NCBI GenBank assembly: GCA_937951485.1
Contig: CALEDJ010000077.1
Span: 1 to 24,108, forward strand
Direction of reading: 5' to 3'
From: an uncultured bacterium
GTDB taxonomy: Bacteria; Hydrogenedentota; Hydrogenedentia; Hydrogenedentales; CAILVY01
DNA length: 24,108 bases
Made by a program: the position numbers and the translations under genes. Every line of letters starts with the position of its first letter. Positions within the stretch are counted from its first letter, which is position 1. The notes under the pieces were generated by a model that worked only from the letters and a program-made list of their open reading frames with translations, ran no database searches and was not told the origin of the DNA. Of this stretch, positions 9,071 through 16,745 are shown in pieces.

Positions 9071-9598
9071 TTATGCAGCCTCCAGCGCGGCGCGGAACGC
9101 ATTGAAGGTGTCCGGGCCGAAGAGCACGAAGCGGACCCGCTCGATGCCGGTGTGTGTTTCGAGAAACGCTTTCACAGTTCCGACCGCGATGCGCGCCGCC
9201 TCCGGGATGGGATATCCATAGACCCCGCAACTTACCGCGGGGAATGCCACCGACCTCACGCCGTTTTCCAGCGCCACCTCGAGGCTTCGGCGATAGCAAC
9301 TCGCCAGCAGTTCCGCCTCGCCGCGCGTGCCGTCGCGGTACCTTGGTCCCACCGTGTGAATGACATGCTTCGCCGGCAATCGTCCGCCCGTCGTGATCTT
9401 GGCGTCGCCGGTCTTGCAGCCCCCGAGTTTGCGGCATTCCGCCACAATCGCCGGCCCGCCCGCGCGGTGGATGGCCCCATCCACCCCGCCGCCGCCCAGA
9501 AGGCTCTCGTTCGCCGCGTTCACAATCGCGTCCACGCATTCCCTGGTGATATCCCCCTGCACCACCTCGATTACGGCCCCGCTGACCTGTTTCTGCAT
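9071..9598 (-). CDS. Macro-domain protein (ADP-ribose-binding / O-acetyl-ADP-ribose deacetylase type)
   Basis: A 175-residue single macro domain, probably cytoplasmic, of the YmdB/MacroD type. These proteins bind ADP-ribose and often hydrolyse O-acetyl-ADP-ribose or mono-ADP-ribosyl esters. Visible motifs are QGDIT (14-18), IVNAAN (25-30), the [14 protein letters not shown] loop (35-48), the HTVGPRY stretch and [16 protein letters not shown] 9598 is used because AGGAGG is 8 bases upstream; the in-frame GTG at 9607 overlaps that site. It converges with the phosphoesterase (6-base gap) and diverges from the kinase. No partner transferase gene was seen, so this is probably a stand-alone housekeeping gene and not a toxin-antitoxin pair. 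Confidence 0.95.
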   Translation of the reverse strand: MQKQVSGAVIEVVQGDITRECVDAIVNAANESLLGGGGVDGAIHRAGGPAIVAECRKLGGCKTGDAKITTGGRLPAKHVIHTVGPRYRDGTRGEAELLASCYRRSLEVALENGVRSVAFPAVSCGVYGYPIPEAARIAVGTVKAFLETHTGIERVRFVLFGPDTFNAFRAALEAA

Positions 9599-9767
9599 GG
9601 CGTTCACCTCCTCAAGGGAAAACCCATATCCACCGCAATCATGCTATCGAAGCAGTGCGATCGGGTGCAAGAAGCGCCGTTGGGCGCGTCTTTGCTCGCA
9701 AATTGCTCAAAGAAAGCGCTTTGTTGGATTTGTGAAATCATAGACTTGCCATGTATGATCGCGCGCT

Positions 9768-11495
9768 ATGATACGAGTGACGTGTTCACACTGCGGGCTG
9801 AGCATATTTGTTCCTCCGGAGGTGCAGGGGCGAAAGGGGATATGTTTCCGTTGCGGTCTCCCCCTGATCATTCCATCGGCGGTGGAACGCTCGCGCCATG
9901 ACCACGTGCAGTATGAGCGGGGCGACCGCGTTGGAGACCGATATGTGATTGAAGAACAGATCGGCAAGGGCGGGGTGGGCGTGGTGTACCGCGCCCTGGA
10001 CACGTTGGTGCAGGACACTGTGGCGCTCAAGTTTCTGCATCCGAACATGCTCCGAACCGAGCAGGGCCGGCAGTTGTTCATCCGGGAAGCCCAGTTCGCA
10101 CGCCGCCTGCGCCATGAAAATATTGTGGCCGTGCATGATGTCAGTTGGACCGCCGAAGGGACTCTGTTCATTTCGATGGAATTTGCGCAAGGGCAATCCC
10201 TGCGTGCGCTGTTGCGGAGGCACCGCCAGGAGCGCCATGTCATTCCCGTGCGCCTTGCGGTGACCTATCTGCGCCAGATTCTGATGGCGCTGGAATATGC
10301 CCATCAGACGGTGGTCCACCGCGACATCAAACCCGAAAACGTGATGGTGATGCCCAACGAACGGGTGAAGGTGCTTGATTTCGGCCTTGCCAAGGCCGCG
10401 CATGAGGAGTATTTTCAGGAGAACGAGGAAATAAAAACGGTGCGGATGGTGGGCACGTGGGCCTACGCCGCGCCGGAGCAGCGCAAGCGACAGAGGGTGG
10501 ACCTGCGCGCGGATATTTACGCCGTGGGACTGCTCATGCACGAACTGCTCACCCTGCGCACGCCGCTCGATGATCCCGTCGAAGTGGTGGATGTGCGGCA
10601 TGATGTGTCGCCTTCGCTGGTATCTGTTCTGGAACGCGCCCTTGCATCGGAAAAGGAGCAGCGCTGGCCCTCGGCGAAGGACTTCCGCGTTGCGTTGGAA
10701 ACCGCCTTTGAGGGATCGTATCGCAAGACGGTGGCGGTCTTTGACAGCGACGGGATGGTGAAGACCCCGTCCACCAAAGGCATGGTCTTTCTGGAGGGGG
10801 GGCATTTTCTAATGGGGAACAATGAGATACGGGAGGAGGCCCCTGAGCACGAAGTGCTTGTGCATCCGTTCTGGATGGACGCATATCCTGTGACCAACAG
10901 GCAATACCAGGAATATCTGGAGGAGACCGGCGCGCCGGAGCCGCGCTTCTGGCATGATCCCCAATACAACGGCCCGAATCAGCCGGTGACCGGTGTGAGT
11001 TGGGCGGAGGCCAAGGCGTACGCCGCCTGGGCGGGGAAGACCCTTCCGACAGAGGCGCAGTGGGAATTCGCCGCGCGCGGCCGCGAAAACCGGAAGTATC
11101 CCTGGGGCAATCTGCCGCCGGATGCCACGCTCGCCAATTTTAACGACAATCTCGGCATGCCCTCGATCGTGACGATGCACGAAGACGGGGGCACGCCGGA
11201 CGGCATCTATGATCTGGCGGGAAATGTGTACGAATGGACGCTGGACCCTTTTGTGAGTTACACCGCCAGACGGCAGAATCCGCAGGCCGCCGCCGCCGCG
11301 CCGCGCCGCGCGCTCCGCGGCGGGTCCTACAAGTCGCCGCCCAATGAACTGCTGTGCACGGCGCGCAAGGGGCTATTTCCCGAAGTGCGCGAAAACACGA
11401 TCGGCTTTCGCTGTGTGATCCCCGCCAGTCGCCTGATTCATGCGCAACCCGCCACCACGAACAGCGACGCCCCAGAGGAGAAAGCCTCCGAATGA
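9768..11495 (+). CDS. Zinc-ribbon Ser/Thr kinase fused to formylglycine-enzyme-like domain
   Basis: A 575-residue soluble protein. The N-terminus has a CxxC-x16-CxxC zinc ribbon (C6, C9, C26, C29). A Hanks-type kinase follows (about 59-325) with IGKGGVGVVY (65-74), catalytic K88, HRDIKPEN (184-191), DFG (204-206) and an APE motif, so it should be active. The last part (about 337-560) is an FGE-sulfatase/SUMF1-like fold with the family's TLPTEAQWEFAARG and GFRC motifs. Only one cysteine (C530) is seen where the true enzyme uses a nearby pair, so it is more likely a binding or regulatory domain. No membrane helix was found. No Shine-Dalgarno precedes ATG 9768, and a TATGAT at 9754-9759 raises the chance of a leaderless message. 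The target is unknown. Confidence 0.93.
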   Translation: MIRVTCSHCGLSIFVPPEVQGRKGICFRCGLPLIIPSAVERSRHDHVQYERGDRVGDRYVIEEQIGKGGVGVVYRALDTLVQDTVALKFLHPNMLRTEQGRQLFIREAQFARRLRHENIVAVHDVSWTAEGTLFISMEFAQGQSLRALLRRHRQERHVIPVRLAVTYLRQILMALEYAHQTVVHRDIKPENVMVMPNERVKVLDFGLAKAAHEEYFQENEEIKTVRMVGTWAYAAPEQRKRQRVDLRADIYAVGLLMHELLTLRTPLDDPVEVVDVRHDVSPSLVSVLERALASEKEQRWPSAKDFRVALETAFEGSYRKTVAVFDSDGMVKTPSTKGMVFLEGGHFLMGNNEIREEAPEHEVLVHPFWMDAYPVTNRQYQEYLEETGAPEPRFWHDPQYNGPNQPVTGVSWAEAKAYAAWAGKTLPTEAQWEFAARGRENRKYPWGNLPPDATLANFNDNLGMPSIVTMHEDGGTPDGIYDLAGNVYEWTLDPFVSYTARRQNPQAAAAAPRRALRGGSYKSPPNELLCTARKGLFPEVRENTIGFRCVIPASRLIHAQPATTNSDAPEEKASE

Positions 11496-11560
11496 CGGGC
11501 CGCATAGTGTGCGTTACGGCGAGCAGTAATGCCGTCAAGGCTTGTGTTCAGACATGAAAC

Positions 11561-11580
11561 AGCCCCACTGCAATGGGACC
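11561..11580 (-). terminator. Possible terminator hairpin downstream of the PqaA-like hydrolase
   Basis: On the minus strand CCCA-TTGCAG-TGGG forms a short stem extended by G-C and wobble pairs, followed by TGTTTCAT. It lies about 75 bases past the hydrolase stop and between two converging genes. The weak stem and short U-run make this tentative. Confidence 0.3.
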
Positions 11581-11653
11581 GTCGGGGCGCGCGACAAACG
11601 ACTTTCCTGCGGCGCCCGTGAGCGGTTGCCATACCCCCATCCCGCAACCACCG

Positions 11654-13099
11654 TCAGCGGCTCAGGAAGCCCTTGGGCGGATCAGGGGTGGGAACATACG
11701 CATGGGGGTAGGTATCGGGTACAAAGCGGACGGGGGTGGTGAACTTGTGGTGTAGTCCATCGCCGGCATCAAAGGTCAACTCGACGAAGAAGGCGGTCCA
11801 TCCTTTTTCGGGCGTTTCCACACGACCGACATAGGATCCATCGGCCTCTTTCTCCAGCAGGGTTTCCGTATAGGCCGTGCCCAGGATTTTATAGGTGCGA
11901 AAATCACGGGCTTCCGGATTGGTTCCCTGCCAGAGTTTCACCGCAACGGGATTGTCCGGCGTGGTCACTCGGGTGGTGTTTGCGTCCGGGAACGACCACG
12001 AATAAGCCGGCAACGGTTTGTCTTCGACGATGGCCCGGAAGAAGGTGAGCAGGCTCAGGGGCGCATCGGAGGGAAGAAGGGCATGGCCGACGTTCGGCAC
12101 GTACCTCAGATAGGTCGGCCCTTTCAGGTCATCAATGTAGAACAGCGAGGAATCGGGACAGAAGAATTCGTCCTGGGTGCCGTTCATGATAAGTTTCGGC
12201 ATGGTGAGCCGGTCCCGGTATGAGTAGGGTTCCACAAGCCGCATCAACGCGGCGAATTCCGGCGTTTCGATCCAGTCCATGATCTTCATGCGGACATAGT
12301 CGTTGATAGCCGGCGCCCATTCTCCGTACATCGCGTAATGATGGCGGAATGACGGGATGAGATTGAGCAGGTCAATGACGGCGGGGACGATGGCGATGAC
12401 GCGCTTGTCCACGATTGCCGTGGTCCAGGTGGTCCAGCCGCGTTTCGAGCCGCCCGCGACGATGAAATCGCGCACGGTCACGCCGCCGCCCTCTTCGCCC
12501 GCGCAGAAAGATTGAATCGTGTCCATGGCGCGCACGGCGGCCTTGGTCATGGGCATGCGCAACGGCCAGGTTTCATCCCCGGTGAGCATGTACTTTTCCC
12601 AGGTGTACGCGATGGTGGCGTCCTCGGACCGGTTGCGTTCCTCATCGGCGAAGCGGAGCGGCTGGTTGGGCACCTGGTGCAGGACCGCCCCCACGGAATT
12701 TGTCGTGCGGGCAACATGCAGCACCATGGGGTCGGGCGCATCCGGCGCGGGCCGGTTGTTCCCGCCGCCACCGATATAGAGCAACGCCGTCTCGTGCGCC
12801 GGCTGGTCGGGCACGACCACCACCAGCCAGTGCTTCCACACCGGCCGGTCCACCTCCTCCTCCGTACGCCACGCCTGCGAGGTCAATTCCAGAACGTGAA
12901 TCTTGCCGCCGTCATAGGTGTCCGTCCGGTGCAAGGCGTATGCGTAATGATCATCCGGTGCGTACACATAGCGGTCCAGGCCCGTCGGATTCTCCGTCTC
13001 CCGGGCGAATCCCGCCGGATTTTCGAGGGAAAACGCCGAAAAATGGGCAATAAGCAACAAGCCAAGGCACAACGCGGTCCACCGGGCGCGCAGTTTCAT
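11654..13099 (-). CDS. Secreted PhoPQ-activated pathogenicity-related (PqaA-like) hydrolase
   Basis: A 481-residue exported alpha/beta-hydrolase of the PhoPQ-regulated/PqaA family (PF10142 type). A signal peptide covers about 1-24. Family features are WKHWLVVVVPD, the LYIGGGGN turn (108-114) and the nucleophile elbow GGSKRGW with S218. D310 in NGTQDEFF and H339 in NVGHALL complete a likely catalytic triad. A C-terminal beta region (about 375-481) follows. ATG 13099 is chosen because AAAGGA is 8 bases upstream and it gives a clean signal peptide; an in-frame start at 13243 would place 48 residues before it. A 243-base gap with a 7-bp inverted repeat separates it from the glycosyltransferase upstream. 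The family's physiological substrate is not well established. Confidence 0.9.
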   Translation of the reverse strand: MKLRARWTALCLGLLLIAHFSAFSLENPAGFARETENPTGLDRYVYAPDDHYAYALHRTDTYDGGKIHVLELTSQAWRTEEEVDRPVWKHWLVVVVPDQPAHETALLYIGGGGNNRPAPDAPDPMVLHVARTTNSVGAVLHQVPNQPLRFADEERNRSEDATIAYTWEKYMLTGDETWPLRMPMTKAAVRAMDTIQSFCAGEEGGGVTVRDFIVAGGSKRGWTTWTTAIVDKRVIAIVPAVIDLLNLIPSFRHHYAMYGEWAPAINDYVRMKIMDWIETPEFAALMRLVEPYSYRDRLTMPKLIMNGTQDEFFCPDSSLFYIDDLKGPTYLRYVPNVGHALLPSDAPLSLLTFFRAIVEDKPLPAYSWSFPDANTTRVTTPDNPVAVKLWQGTNPEARDFRTYKILGTAYTETLLEKEADGSYVGRVETPEKGWTAFFVELTFDAGDGLHHKFTTPVRFVPDTYPHAYVPTPDPPKGFLSR

Positions 13100-13147
13100 T
13101 GCAGCAATCCTTTCACATGGGGTGTTTCTTTTCAGACCGATTTGTCC

Positions 13148-13175
13148 GGGCGTTTGTTTCAAAAAAGCAACGCCC
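13148..13175. repeat. Inverted repeat in the leader of the PqaA-like gene
   Basis: A perfect 7-bp inverted repeat, GGGCGTT (13148-13154) and AACGCCC (13169-13175), is separated by 14 bases rich in A and T. It lies about 50 bases upstream of the hydrolase start. It could be an operator, an attenuator hairpin, or chance. Confidence 0.5.
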
Positions 13176-13226
13176 ATCGGGCGGATATGCCGGTGATATT
13201 GCAGGGACAACATAGCGACAGGAGAA

Positions 13227-13248
13227 CGCCGGATGAACGACACCGGCG
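13227..13248 (-). terminator. Weak hairpin downstream of the glycosyltransferase gene
   Basis: CGCCGG (13227-13232) and CCGGCG (13243-13248) pair around a 10-base loop. On the minus strand the hairpin is followed by TTCTCCTGTC. It lies about 95 bases past the glycosyltransferase stop. There is no true U-tract, so termination is only a suggestion. Confidence 0.3.
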
Positions 13249-13341
13249 ATCATTGTTGTCTGTTACATCTTGCGTCAGGCTTCGGCTTTCTTCAACAGCC
13301 CCGACCATATAGCCGACAGAGGCGGTCCCGGCATCCTTGGG

Positions 13342-15132
13342 TCATTTCATCGGAACGAACACATGTGGAAGTGTTATATCTTCCTCCGTGTTTCCGATCA
13401 GCACCAGGTCTTTATTTGTGACGGGGCCGGCGATGATATGGGGGCCGTCTTCCGCGCCGAGTCCCTGCACCATGCCCATGAACTGCTTGCGGGTGAGATA
13501 GAAATAGGGAGCGTCTCCGCGCAGTTTCGCGTTGATGGCCGCCTCATCCACGGTTTCCGGAATGGGCCGTCCCGCATAGAAGGTGAAGGCCGGATAGATT
13601 TTGGTCGCTTCGACGGGATAGCCCGCTTCCATAATGCGTCCGCATAATTGCGCCATCTCCTTGGGGGACCGGTCGCCGGTATAGTGGAAGGAACGAATCA
13701 GCAACGAAGCGAGAATCACCGCCAGGACGCCGAGCGCGATGCGGGTGAGGGCGGCGGAAGGGGTGTAACCGCGCCGCCAGAATGCCGCGCCCGCCGCGAA
13801 GACGGCAAGCAAGGCCAATTCCGTGAACAGGGGAATAGAGGGATAGCGGATGGCGCCATACAGGAGCAGCCCTAGCGCCCCCAGCGGCATCAGGGGCAGC
13901 AGCAGCCGTGTCCACCATTCCAGGTAAGGCCGCAGCCATCCTGTGATACCTCCCTGCTCGAAATCGCTGAGATGGAATCCGGTGGGCAGGAGCAGCAGGG
14001 GGACGATCGGCAGGATGTACTCATACTCCTTGCCGGCGATGAGCGAACAAAGCCCCACACTGAGCCACCCTGCCAGCAAGGCGAAACGCCGGATGGGCGC
14101 GCCCTCGGTCCATTGGCTTCGTGAAGCGTGAAAGGGCAGCAGAAACCCCCAGGGCGCCAGCATAAACGGCAGGGCGATCAGGTAATAGAAAGGCGATCCG
14201 CTGTTAATGCGGGTTGCCGTATGGGTGCGCTCGACCACTTCGGTTTGCGCCAGTTCTTTGATAAAGTCCCAGCCATTTTCCGCAAGCACCGTCGCCGCCC
14301 ATGGCGTCACGAGGGCTATGCCGCAAAGCACTGTGACCGCCAGCGGCGCCCACGAACGCCGAAGTGCGTCGCCGCCATACCACAGGGCCACCCCCCCCCA
14401 CACCGCCGCCAACAGCACCACCGGCAAAGGAAACCGGATACTCAGCGGCCACCAGCACAGCCACCCGACGATGAAGGCGACAATGGTCCACTTCAGGCCA
14501 ATGCGCAGCGCGCCGAGGGGATTGCCGCCTTCCATCACGCAAAAAGCGGCAAATGCCGCCGCGAGAAACAGATAGGGCGCCGGGTATTTGAGCAGCGTGC
14601 CTGCCGCCAGCGCCACCCCGCTTAGCACCGCCATCACCCAGCGCCGACGGCGCGATGTCGCCGTCCAGGCGTCGTAGGAAGCCATAATGCAACAGAACGT
14701 CGCGAGCGACAACGGCACGTCCAGTTCCGCCCAACGCGACCTCTCAAGATAATAGGGCGACGCCATCAGCGCGATGGCCGTCCAGCGCGCCGGGCCTTCA
14801 CCCGCGCGGCGGCGAAACGCGAAATACACACACAAGACCAGCGCCAGCGAACAGGCCGCCGTCGGAATCCGCGCCGTCCACTCGTTGATGTAGCCCGTGA
14901 CCGCATAAACGACGGCGATGGTCCAGTACAACAGCGGCGGCTTGGCCAGATAGACCCGGCCGTTCAGGGTGGGCGTTGCATAACTGCCGCTGCGCAGCAT
15001 TTCCGCGGGGGGCGCTGCGCGCTGGCCCTCGTTATCGCTGACCACGTCCATGCGGCCCAGTTCAAAAAAGACCGCCACCCCCCCCATCACCAGCAACGCA
15101 ATCACGAACGCCCTTGGCGTCAGTGCGCTCAT
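13342..15132 (-). CDS. Membrane glycosyltransferase, ArnT/PMT (family 39/83-like)
   Basis: A 596-residue polytopic membrane protein of the PMT_2/ArnT superfamily, which moves a sugar from a polyprenyl-phosphate donor outside the cytoplasm. The N-terminal helix leads into a first outer loop with acidic D33 and E35 in SDNEGQRAAPPAEML. LNGRVYLAKPPLLYW follows (57-71), the family's typical signature. Many hydrophobic segments follow, then a soluble C-terminal region of about 120 residues. AGGAG lies 9 bases before the start. The gene begins 24 bases after the rhamnose isomerase stop, so the two are probably co-transcribed. The sugar and acceptor are unknown; lipid A modification cannot be claimed. 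Confidence 0.92.
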   Translation of the reverse strand: MSALTPRAFVIALLVMGGVAVFFELGRMDVVSDNEGQRAAPPAEMLRSGSYATPTLNGRVYLAKPPLLYWTIAVVYAVTGYINEWTARIPTAACSLALVLCVYFAFRRRAGEGPARWTAIALMASPYYLERSRWAELDVPLSLATFCCIMASYDAWTATSRRRRWVMAVLSGVALAAGTLLKYPAPYLFLAAAFAAFCVMEGGNPLGALRIGLKWTIVAFIVGWLCWWPLSIRFPLPVVLLAAVWGGVALWYGGDALRRSWAPLAVTVLCGIALVTPWAATVLAENGWDFIKELAQTEVVERTHTATRINSGSPFYYLIALPFMLAPWGFLLPFHASRSQWTEGAPIRRFALLAGWLSVGLCSLIAGKEYEYILPIVPLLLLPTGFHLSDFEQGGITGWLRPYLEWWTRLLLPLMPLGALGLLLYGAIRYPSIPLFTELALLAVFAAGAAFWRRGYTPSAALTRIALGVLAVILASLLIRSFHYTGDRSPKEMAQLCGRIMEAGYPVEATKIYPAFTFYAGRPIPETVDEAAINAKLRGDAPYFYLTRKQFMGMVQGLGAEDGPHIIAGPVTNKDLVLIGNTEEDITLPHVFVPMK

Positions 15133-15156
15133 TCGGCTGATTCTCCTGTATGGTCC

Positions 15157-16434
15157 TCAATTCCGCTTCGACAGCACGTCTTTCTCATATTGTTTCACTT
15201 CATTTATCCACGCCGCCCCTGCGGGGACGCCCTGTTTCAGGCAATAATAGTCCCAGACCGCGCCGAAGGGCAGGGTCTTGATTTCCTCCAGCAGGGCAAG
15301 CCGCGCCGTAAAATCGCCGTCCTGTTCGAGGGCGCGCAGGGTCTCCGCGGGTTCCAGCAGGGCAATCAGCAGTGCCTTGATCATTGCGCGCGTGCCTGTC
15401 ACCCAGGCTGCGATGCGGTTGATGCTGGCGTCAAAGAAGTCCAGCCCGATATGCACCCGGTCCGTGGCGTTGTGCCGGATGATTTCCTCGGCGATGGCCC
15501 GCAACTCGTCGGACAGGATCACCACATGGTCGCTGTCCCACCTCACACCCCGGCTGACATGCAACAGCAGTTCCTTGACGTAGAGCAGCGTCGAAGAAAT
15601 TTTGTCCGCGATGCTCTCCGTCGGGTGGAAGTGTCCGGCGTCCAGTGTGAGCAGGACGCCTTTGTGCACCGCGTAACCCAGGTAGAACTCATGCGAACCG
15701 ACGACATAACTTTCCGAGCCGATGCCGAAGAGTTTCGATTCCACGGCGTCCAGGTTGTGCGACGGATCAATGGGTTCGGCCAGCACGGCGTCCAGCGCGT
15801 CGCGCAGCCGCGCGCGCGGGGCCATACGGTCCACCGGGATATCCTTCATGCCGTCGGGAATCCAGATGTTGGTGACGGTGGGCGTGCCGAGCGCGCGCCC
15901 CATGGCCGCGCCGATCCTGCGGCAGGCGACACAATGATCAATCCAGAAGCGGCGGACGGCGGGGTCCGCGTGCGCGAGGGTCATCCCGCTGTCGGCCATG
16001 GGATGCGCGAAACAGGTCGGGTTGAAGTCCATGCCCAGGCCCCTCGCCCTGGCCCAGTCAATCCACCCGGCGAAATGCGCGGGTTCCAGGGCGTCGCGGT
16101 CCACTTTCTTCCCGCCGGTTTCCGCGTACATGGCGTGAATGTTGAAACGATGCCGTCCCGGAATCAGGCTGAACGCCTTGTCCGCGTCCGCGCGCAATTC
16201 ATCGGCGCTGCGCGCCTTGCCGGGATAATTGCCCGTCGCCTGGATGCCGCCGCCGTCCATCGCGGCCAGCGACTCGAAGCCCCCCACGTCGTCGCCCTGC
16301 CAGCAATGAAGCGATATGGGAATTCCGGCCAGACGCTGCATCGCCGTTTCGGCGTCAACGCCGTAGGCGGCATAGCGTGCTTTCGCGTGCGAATAGGCGG
16401 TTTCGATTTGTTTGTCAGTAGATGTTGGAAACAT
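15157..16434 (-). CDS. rhaA: L-rhamnose isomerase
   Basis: A 425-residue cytoplasmic enzyme that converts L-rhamnose to L-rhamnulose, the first step of rhamnose catabolism. It aligns along its whole length with E. coli RhaA (419 residues) as I recall it. Shared stretches include HCWQGDDV (43-50), [23 protein letters not shown] and [10 protein letters not shown]. Metal ligands match as H268, D300 and D302, a constant offset of 6 from the E. coli enzyme. ATG 16434 fits the E. coli N-terminus; longer in-frame starts add 25 unrelated residues. No rhamnulokinase, aldolase or rhamnose regulator is adjacent; instead a glycosyltransferase follows after 24 bases. Confidence 0.97.
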   Translation of the reverse strand: MFPTSTDKQIETAYSHAKARYAAYGVDAETAMQRLAGIPISLHCWQGDDVGGFESLAAMDGGGIQATGNYPGKARSADELRADADKAFSLIPGRHRFNIHAMYAETGGKKVDRDALEPAHFAGWIDWARARGLGMDFNPTCFAHPMADSGMTLAHADPAVRRFWIDHCVACRRIGAAMGRALGTPTVTNIWIPDGMKDIPVDRMAPRARLRDALDAVLAEPIDPSHNLDAVESKLFGIGSESYVVGSHEFYLGYAVHKGVLLTLDAGHFHPTESIADKISSTLLYVKELLLHVSRGVRWDSDHVVILSDELRAIAEEIIRHNATDRVHIGLDFFDASINRIAAWVTGTRAMIKALLIALLEPAETLRALEQDGDFTARLALLEEIKTLPFGAVWDYYCLKQGVPAGAAWINEVKQYEKDVLSKRN

Positions 16435-16745
16435 GACGACCTCACTGGTTTTTGGCATCGGACATTGCGCCGCCACAGGAAATCCCCGGCACACACCAGG
16501 CAAGCCCATACTAAAGCATATTCGCCGGGATCATGGCAAGGCTGACTGCGCTGGGCGACTGCGCTGCGCACCGGAGGCATTGCCAGCCCTGCGAAATGCG
16601 CTCAGGAGGGAAGGACTTGACCATATTGCGCCATCATGATAGCGTAATGGCAGGTGATGTCGGGACCATGTGTGCGAAGCGTTCGCCGGCGGGTCCGGAT
16701 TCGGCGGCGCGTGAGACAGCAGATAAGGAATCCCCGGAGGCGGCA
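16435..16745. other. Divergent intergenic region between rhaA and the hybrid kinase
   Basis: 311 bases with no gene that I can support. It holds a candidate rhaA promoter (16510-16539) and the kinase's Shine-Dalgarno just before 16746. In-frame ATGs upstream of the kinase start exist (16533, 16647), but they lack ribosome sites and would add low-complexity, unrelated residues. Confidence 0.5.
16510..16539 (-). promoter_or_regulatory. Candidate sigma-70 promoter for rhaA
   Basis: On the minus strand TTGCCA (16534-16539, 5 of 6 to the -35 box) is followed by 18 bases and TTTAGT (16510-16515, 4 of 6 to the -10 box). It would give a leader of about 70 bases. No catabolite or rhamnose-regulator site was recognised. 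Confidence 0.35.

Noticed and set aside
9674-9690. Short GCGCC-GTTG-GGCGC hairpin upstream of the kinase as a terminator
   Set aside because: The stem is only 5 bp, the U-tract is poor, and no plus-strand gene ends nearby.
9071-11495. Macro-domain gene beside a kinase gene as a possible defence or toxin-antitoxin pair
   Set aside because: The genes are divergent with 169 bases between them, no ADP-ribosyltransferase toxin is present, and both proteins are common as stand-alone genes.
16449-16468. Sigma-54-like TGGCAT...TTGC element upstream of the hybrid kinase (plus strand)
   Set aside because: The GG to GC distance is one base too long, and sigma-54 promoters tolerate little spacing change.
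15190-16545. Long open frame on the plus strand opposite rhaA
   Set aside because: The minus strand encodes a full-length L-rhamnose isomerase; the reverse frame is a codon-bias artefact.
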